This document shows, in pieces, positions 58,641 through 64,000 of a stretch of DNA of 64,000 nucleotides. The stretch covers positions 54,916,672-54,980,671 of the forward strand of contig JAQMRL010000003.1 of the NCBI GenBank assembly GCA_035578175.1. The letters run 5' to 3'. The DNA comes from Catonia carolina (Eukaryota; Arthropoda; Insecta; Hemiptera; Achilidae). Numbering within the stretch: the first letter of the stretch is position 1; each line of letters begins with the position of its first letter. The notes under the pieces were generated by a model. It had not been told where the DNA came from. It ran no database searches and was given only the letters and a program-made list of their open reading frames with translations. The translations under genes and the position numbers were made by a program.

Positions 58641-59219
58641 TCTCTTGTAAAATACATCTTCTGTTTCGTAATTCCCTTTTTACCTCTCCAACATTGTCAC
58701 TTATACTCCTTTGAATTTCTTCTCCCTTCTAATTATTTCAAAAGTATTCACTGCTACATTTATTTATTTTAATAGGGTTTACTGAATGTCCTATGTTTTA
58801 AATCTATTCAGTAATCTACTCTATCTACATGTATATAAATGCTAAAGCCCTCATCACCAACTTCCTCATTCAGAAATAATTCTCTAACTATTCAATATTC
58901 TAGGGAGCTTAAATTCGGTATGTTTGTTTGTCAAGGGGACGTGTACCTAACCCGAAAATTTGAAGAAGAAATTTTTTTTCAAATTGAAATGTACACGTTT
59001 TTCTGCGTGAAATGGCGTATTTTTCTCATTTTACGATTGTTAATATTTTTTTTATATATAATTATGTAATGTCTGAAAAGTGTACAAAACTTTACCATAA
59101 ATTTTATTTTATTTTTTTTTCAGAGGAAAAATGCTTACTAATTTTTATACCTAGTGTTTGTTTTGTTTATGACCAAATATTGAGGTTACCTGAAAGTATT
59201 GAAGTAATTTTTATGAGAT
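58641..59219. other. AT-rich stretch, nothing recognised
   Basis: The frames at 58839-59069 and 59012-59224 are low-complexity and lack family motifs. Confidence 0.4.
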
Positions 59220-59425
59220 TTTAAAACTTCTACGAAAAATTCTCGCAAGTTCTTTTTTCCGTAGAAATGACCCGAATTTAGACCACCGGTTACTGATTTT
59301 AAGGGTTTCCTCGAAGGGCAAAAGCAGAAAACGTAGTCGAAATAAAAGAGAAAGCCTACAGTAGGCTGCAAAAAGGCTTCTAGAAAAGTTTAAAATTACT
59401 TTACCTGGTCTAAAATTGACCCTAT
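59220..59425 (+). pseudogene. LINE group 2 C-terminal fragment, short
   Basis: Shares GATTTTAAGGGTTTCCTCGA, AGAGAAAGCCTACAGTA, AGGCTGCAAAAAGGCTTCTA and CTGGTCTAAAATTGACCCTA with 57600-57950 and 32538-33100. No frame survives. Confidence 0.75.
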
Positions 59426-60679
59426 GTGAAAAAAAATTGTTTCAACTACCTAATTCGTCCAATGTGGGTGTATGAAACTATGATTCGACAAAAAATTCAA
59501 ACGAAGTTTTCAAAAAAAAATTTCACTTGTTTTCACATGAAGTTCCTTCTTCGTATGAAACTCTTATCATATATCAAGACCTCAACATGGACAGTGTACC
59601 CAACCATTACCAAATTATACACTTGTTTTCACTTAAAATAAATAATTCACACGAATTCAGAGGTAAAAAATTTCCATCCCCCCTACCTACCACGAAAATT
59701 TCACAAAGGAGTTTACTAAGGTGCGGGCGTAGGGACCTTATATAAAACAGCGACGAGGGTTTACCACTGCGTTATTTCCTCAATCAAAACGAAAACACAT
59801 TAAACATGTATATTATAAATACTGCTGGTTGTATAAAGTTGTAGCTTGTTACTAAATAAAGACAAAAAACAAGTAAAGATGAAATATGCTTTTAAATTGG
59901 TGATTCCTTATAATAGCATTTGCTGTAAAGTCGTACGATAAAAATTATTGAAAAAAAAGTATAAGGCATTATCAAATTGTATCTTGTCCTGCATATTTTA
60001 GTCTTACATTTTTCCAAAAGATACATTATTAGCTAATTCAAAAAATTACATAAGTTTCTATACTGGAATATTTTTGAAATAAAATTCTTAATATTGTTAA
60101 TAGTTGTATGAAAAAGATGCAGAAAATGTTTAAACTTAAAAGATGAATAGGTAATGAATTTTATTAAGCTAGTTTCAAATTTATTTTTAAAAGTTTTAAA
60201 ACCCCGAGTGACTAATTACATTGGATTGAATTATCCTTTATTCAACCTTAATAATTCCTTCGGGAACCTGAATTTATAAATTCATAAATTCTGTCCCAGT
60301 GAAGTGAACTTTCTGTATCGTATATATTAGAATTTTACATTGTTCTGAACCTTATACGTTTATTCAAATGAGAAAACATACTTTGCCCAGATTCCCATTC
60401 GTTAAAATGTTTTATGAGGAATCATATAAAGTTGACTTCTTAAATATTTTTATTTGTTCTGATTTGTTATTTTACATGAAAGATGATTTTTTTCATGAAA
60501 CACCTAATTAATCTGAATTTTGAATGATAAACTTAGATAGAGGATTCTGGTTGGTTGTATATCATTAATTTAATCAAAACGGACGAAAAAAAGACCACGT
60601 TAATTAACTTTCAATATATCTGGAAGCTCATTTTGGTACCACTATTCTATCAATGTGTACTTTTTCCATCCATTTATTT
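59426..60679. other. No gene established; TATA-like motif at 59738
   Basis: TTATATAAAA (about 59737-59746) is followed by GC-richer sequence and a short TCA-type start context about 35 bases on, resembling an insect core promoter. No coding frame follows. The rest is AT-rich. Confidence 0.25.
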
Positions 60680-60960
60680 TCTCTTTTAATTTTTCTGAAA
60701 GCCCTTAAATCCCGTAATTTGACTGATTTTAGACCAAGTAATTTTAGACGTTTCTGGAAGATTTTTGGCAGCCTATATTCTCAACTTCTGTTCACTGTAG
60801 GTTTTCTTCGTTTCTTCTGGCAACCCGGTGTACTGTTTTTGCTTTTAATGGAAGTCCGCAATTAGTTGTCTGAATTCGTTCCGGTTTATTAATTTCTCGT
60901 TTTATTTCGTTTTCGTAATATCCTTGCTGACTTCTTTAAACCATTTGTCCGACACTGGTA
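60680..60960 (-). pseudogene. LINE group 2 C-terminal fragment
   Basis: The minus strand contains GTGTCGGACAAATGGTTTAA, AGTCAGCAAGGATATTACGA, AAACCTACAGTGAACAGAAG and CTTCCAGAAACGTCTAAAAT, matching 57600-57950 in order. Frames are broken. The plus-strand frame at 60653-60865 is a shadow. Confidence 0.75.
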
Positions 60961-61400
60961 GGGCTCAGTTGCGGAGCATAATTGGCAGCTAAAGATGTTA
61001 ATAAAAAATGTCGATTTGACTCACCGAAGGCATTCAGAGACTCGCTAGCTGGTACCAGTAGCTGTCAATTAGTAGAGCTGCCGAAGATTATATTGGTGTG
61101 GACTGTATTTTTTGCGAGGTCAGTTTTCTTGAGTATCGCTAGCGCGTAAATTGTAGCGGCGCGTGAAAAAAGTTAATACGTATAGCGTATTTTTAAATAA
61201 TATTATTGCGGTTGCGAATAATTTCTAATAGGGCGAAAGCGATAAAAACGTAAAAACAACAAAAGACCATTCACTCGCGTTTTCAGTCGGCGGACGACTG
61301 TACTATTTCAGTTATAACTCGTTTTTAGGTACGCAGGTAGATCAATTTTCATTGGTTGAGACTGATAACTAATAAATTTGAATTGTAGACAAATAACAGA
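60961..61400. other. GC-richer segment, unidentified
   Basis: 61090-61330 is less AT-rich, with CGCTAGCGCGTAAATTGTAG and TCAGTCGGCGGACGACTGTA (a near-palindrome). No coding frame. It may be the 5' region of a transposon or a regulatory patch. Confidence 0.2.
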
Positions 61401-61434
61401 CAAACTGATAAATAATTAAACATAAAATTGATTT

Positions 61435-61710
61435 AGTTCCAAACGGACTCTTTATATCTATTGTTTAGTGTTTTCAAAATTTGTTTTGTGAACCGGTTGT
61501 CAGCCATGACAATTAATTTATATAGTCCCAAACGGACACCTTATGTCTATTGTGTAGTGTTTTAAAAATTTTTTTTGTGAACCGGTTGTCAACCGTTTTA
61601 TACAGGTGTCCGTAAAATTTTAGTCTTCATTTTTTAATCGTTCATTTTCTTTGTACAGTTCATATCGTTCATTCTGTACAAATGTCCCTAAAATTTTGGA
61701 ATCGTCGTTT
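61435..61710 (+). repeat. Two local tandem duplications
   Basis: Unit 1 occurs at about 61435-61507 and 61518-61592 (both with CCAAACGGAC, TCTATTGT(T/G)TAGTGTTTT and TGTGAACCGGTTGTCA). Next to it, TAAAATTTT flanked by TGTCC and the CAGTTCATATCGTTCATT block repeat within 61605-61710. Confidence 0.8.
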
Positions 61711-62417
61711 TCTCATTGTCTCCATCAGTCCTTAATTCTCCTGGTTCTAATCATGAAATGTTTTAGTTTGAAATTAATGCATTATTAAAGATTGTGTTAA
61801 TATTCCTTACCGTACATTCCTGTGTAATCTTGAAACATATTCCTTAGTATGTTCTACAATGTAGGTAGAAAATATGTTTAATAGTTCGGCAAGTTTATAC
61901 GGTATTAGAAGCTTATACACTTTACTACACTGTTATGTATACAGTTTTGCATACCTACGGCAATGCAGGCGATGCTGTTTGTATAATAACTTTCCGTTGC
62001 GTCGGGTAACTTATACTTAGTGACATGCTAGTACGCTTATGCGTTGGAGTTTAATATGTACTTCAGGTAACAACAGAATTAAAATGTAATTAGTTTATGT
62101 TTCATGTTGAAAAATTTGTGAAACATAGTTTCCACAACGAGTGACGCACTTATCTATATGATTTGAGATATTACTTAGTATTTTATTAGTTTTATATGTA
62201 TCTAGTGAAAAAATAAGGTTGTTATTCAATTATTTTAATATGTTTTTATATTACCAATGCTTTATTTTATGGTCTATAATTTATATAATGTCAACAGGCG
62301 GTTGACCATTGCCAAAATTTTACATTATCAACATAAGCAATACGGATTAGGTCTCCTGGCGTGTTTCTACTTCAAATTTAGTCATCTGATATTTCTTAAG
62401 GGAGTCACGTATCCTTA
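61711..62417. other. AT-rich stretch, nothing recognised
   Basis: No feature recognised. Confidence 0.45.
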
Positions 62418-62419
62418 TA

Positions 62420-63250
62420 CAGTTATCCCTCGGAATCCGCGGGTTCCGGAGGGTTACCGCGGTTCGTAAAACCGCGCATAGTGATACGTTATGTGAACTA
62501 GAAGATGGGGGTTAGGTTCTGAAGGAAAAGTCTTGTAGTTGTTTTAAGAGTTAAATAGTTTTAGGAACATTTTACCATTATTATAATTATGAATAAATTT
62601 ATAATAATTTAATAAATTCAGTACTGTACGCATAAAAATTTAAGTTGCTTTAAAATAGGTTATAGCTGTTTGATTCTTTTTCTTTTCAAACTTAATGAAC
62701 TTCTTCGTATGGTATCATCAGCCCCTGGAGTTCTCTTTTGAATTGAAGGGGCCTTTCCATGACGGGATCAGTCTCCAACACGAGATCAGCGAGCTGCGTT
62801 GCGGTGCTTAGGATCTCGTTTATGGTTTGTGATGAAATGCTTGGCTTCGTTTCAGGATCGTCAAACAAACTAAGAACTGTACGTACGTACCTAGAAGTTA
62901 TACTGACATATGGAGGAAAACGTACAGAGATATACAGTATGGTGCCTGGGCATACGTATAGTGGTTGGGGGTAGCGGTTGTACAAGCGGGGCCCGGTACG
63001 CGGTGACGCGCTTAGTACGTACTGTGCATAAAATCTAGCTTGGGTCATGGCAGCCGTCTCTATACTAGTGTGTGACTCAACATGATACGAGCGCCAAAAC
63101 ATTTATTCAAATACGTTGAGTGACATATTTTATCGGAATTGTATGACTTCCCCACCTCCCACCAAGTACGGTGTACGCAAGGTGAGATTACGTACGTATT
63201 TTAAGGTTTTAGGCCCACGGACAAAGTTCGCGGATACCAAGGGATTACTG
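62420..63250 (-). mobile_element. pogo/Tigger-like DNA transposon, internally deleted
   Basis: An 831-bp unit with terminal inverted repeats 62420-62441 and 63229-63250 (CAGT(T/A)ATCCC(T)... matching 19 of 22). It is flanked by TA on both sides (62418-62419, 63251-63252). CAGT ends with TA duplication fit the pogo branch of Tc1/mariner. It is far shorter than an intact pogo/Tigger element, so most of the transposase is gone. The GC content is well above the neighbourhood. Confidence 0.72.
62692..63102 (-). pseudogene. Open frame in the pogo-like element, possible transposase C-terminus
   Basis: 136 codons. The C-terminal ~60 residues (SLFDDPETKPSISSQTINEI, LSTATQLADLVLETDP, MERPLQFKRELQGLM, PYEEVH) look like a helical protein end and may be the tail of a Tigger/pogo-type transposase. 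The DDE domain is absent. The N-terminal half (Tyr/Pro/Arg-rich) does not look conserved and may be read-through. The family assignment is inferred from the element ends more than from the protein. Confidence 0.45.
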
Positions 63251-63299
63251 TACTTCATAACGTTTGTACCCTTTTCTCAGGAACTACATAAGATAGACA

Positions 63300-63712
63300 C
63301 TTAATTGTTTTATTTTGTCTTTTAGATCATTCTTTGGTGCATATTTTAGCATTAGAAATGTGTAAATTGACGAAGTAAACATTTTTTTCAAAACGACCTT
63401 TTGGTAATATTTTTTTTTAAATTTAATAAAAAAATTAATTTTTAAACTTAAACAAACAACAATTACTCAAATATCTTCAGTAGGTTCTGAAAAAAATATA
63501 CAAATTTTGTAAAAAACCTAATTTTCGGAAACAGCAATTATTTCGTTTCGGTGTTAATAGTTGCAACAGCTGTAAAGGTTAACAATAAAATATTTATAAT
63601 TATCGTAAAAATAAAGTATTTACACAATGTTAGAAGAAATTTCAAACTACTATATGCATCAAAAAACAAAAACAAAAACAAAAATTATAATTTTTCAAAT
63701 TTATACGTGACT
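63300..63712. other. AT-rich stretch, nothing recognised
   Basis: Only a short AAAAAC-type run at 63661-63683 stands out. Confidence 0.45.
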
Positions 63713-63937
63713 TCAAAGAAGTTGGAAACCCATCTCTTTCGAGGTTATCCGATACCAAGTTGTCCAGTTGGCATGTAAGGGAGCATATTTAAGCATTCTA
63801 TGATATGGCATCCGCAACAAATGAGTCACCGATGCTTCACTGTCGTACCTTAAGGCTGGAACTGCCACCGTTTTATAAAACTTTAACCTTATTTCGGGGT
63901 TGTCTTTTGCTTCAGGGTCTTTTAAATCGTCCCACAT
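63713..63937 (-). pseudogene. LINE (group 1) fragment with internal deletion
   Basis: The minus strand reads NPEIRLKFYKTVAVPALRYD, SEA and then directly VTHLLRMPYHRMLKYAPLHA. In other copies (51678-52383) about 40-60 residues separate the YGSET-type motif from the (G)HLLRM motif. The in-frame join shows an internal deletion that kept the frame open. The upstream RT is missing. Confidence 0.78.
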
Positions 63938-64000
63938 TTCTGATTAAATTTAGTTAGTTTCACGTTATAATAATTACTAAATTAATAACTTTTATTGCAT

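Noticed and set aside
62759..62974. 71-codon plus-strand frame in the pogo-like element
   Set aside because: Opposite-strand shadow of the longer minus-strand frame.
1..64000. Apparent enrichment of AGGCCT in an AT-rich window
   Set aside because: About eight occurrences by eye, some inside repeated LTRs. The excess over a rough expectation of about four is too small and not independent.

Overview
This is an AT-rich window from a eukaryotic, almost certainly insect, genome. The evidence for that is indirect: a mariner (DD34D) transposon, many tRNA-derived SINEs, decayed non-LTR retrotransposon tails, solo LTRs, microsatellites, and no prokaryotic gene organisation. A hemipteran is a guess from the general look of the repeats, not a demonstrated assignment. 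I found no host protein-coding gene, rRNA, genuine tRNA gene, CRISPR array or operon.

The only long reading frame that clearly encodes a recognisable protein is the mariner transposase at 17281-18372. It lies in a complete element (17085-18406) with 28-bp terminal inverted repeats and TA target duplications. The three catalytic aspartates are present, but a one-base shortening of an A-run near the 3' end moves the last ~30 codons out of frame.

The rest is layered repeat DNA. (1) A ~0.9-1 kb family, called R1 here, has eight copies or fragments (2850, 10259, 11635, 16371, 20033, 35398, 47437, 56745) and often carries an internal GT/GC alternating tract. (2) A ~390-bp family, called B here, has seven copies (5808, 26216, 27812, 36818, 42187, 50335, 53739); one is interrupted by a 401-bp fold-back element. 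(3) tRNA-like SINEs of at least three types. (4) Two groups of LINE 3' ends: an RT-type group whose reading frames contain YGSET- or GRPR-like motifs, and a second group whose tail reads W-T/S-E-E-R...R-M...W. (5) Solo LTRs at 3319-4049 and 50859-52403 (same family; the second contains a 706-bp LINE fragment with 11-bp target duplications) and at 54853-55410 (a different family). (6) DNA transposon remnants: a pogo/Tigger-like element (62420-63250), a Tc1-type transposase pseudogene split by a SINE (about 43100-43641), a TTAA-flanked element (15507-16274) and a ~1-kb fold-back element (34115-35120). (7) A ~105-130-bp minisatellite-like array (8190-8910) with a smaller relative at 5480-5780.

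Nothing here looks like a new multi-gene system. The most informative features are the nested insertions, the two fold-back structures, the tandemly duplicated LINE tails, the shared open frame in family B and the Z-DNA-prone tract in family R1. Coordinates of repeat copies are by-eye alignments and may be off by 5-20 bases at the edges unless a target duplication is stated.
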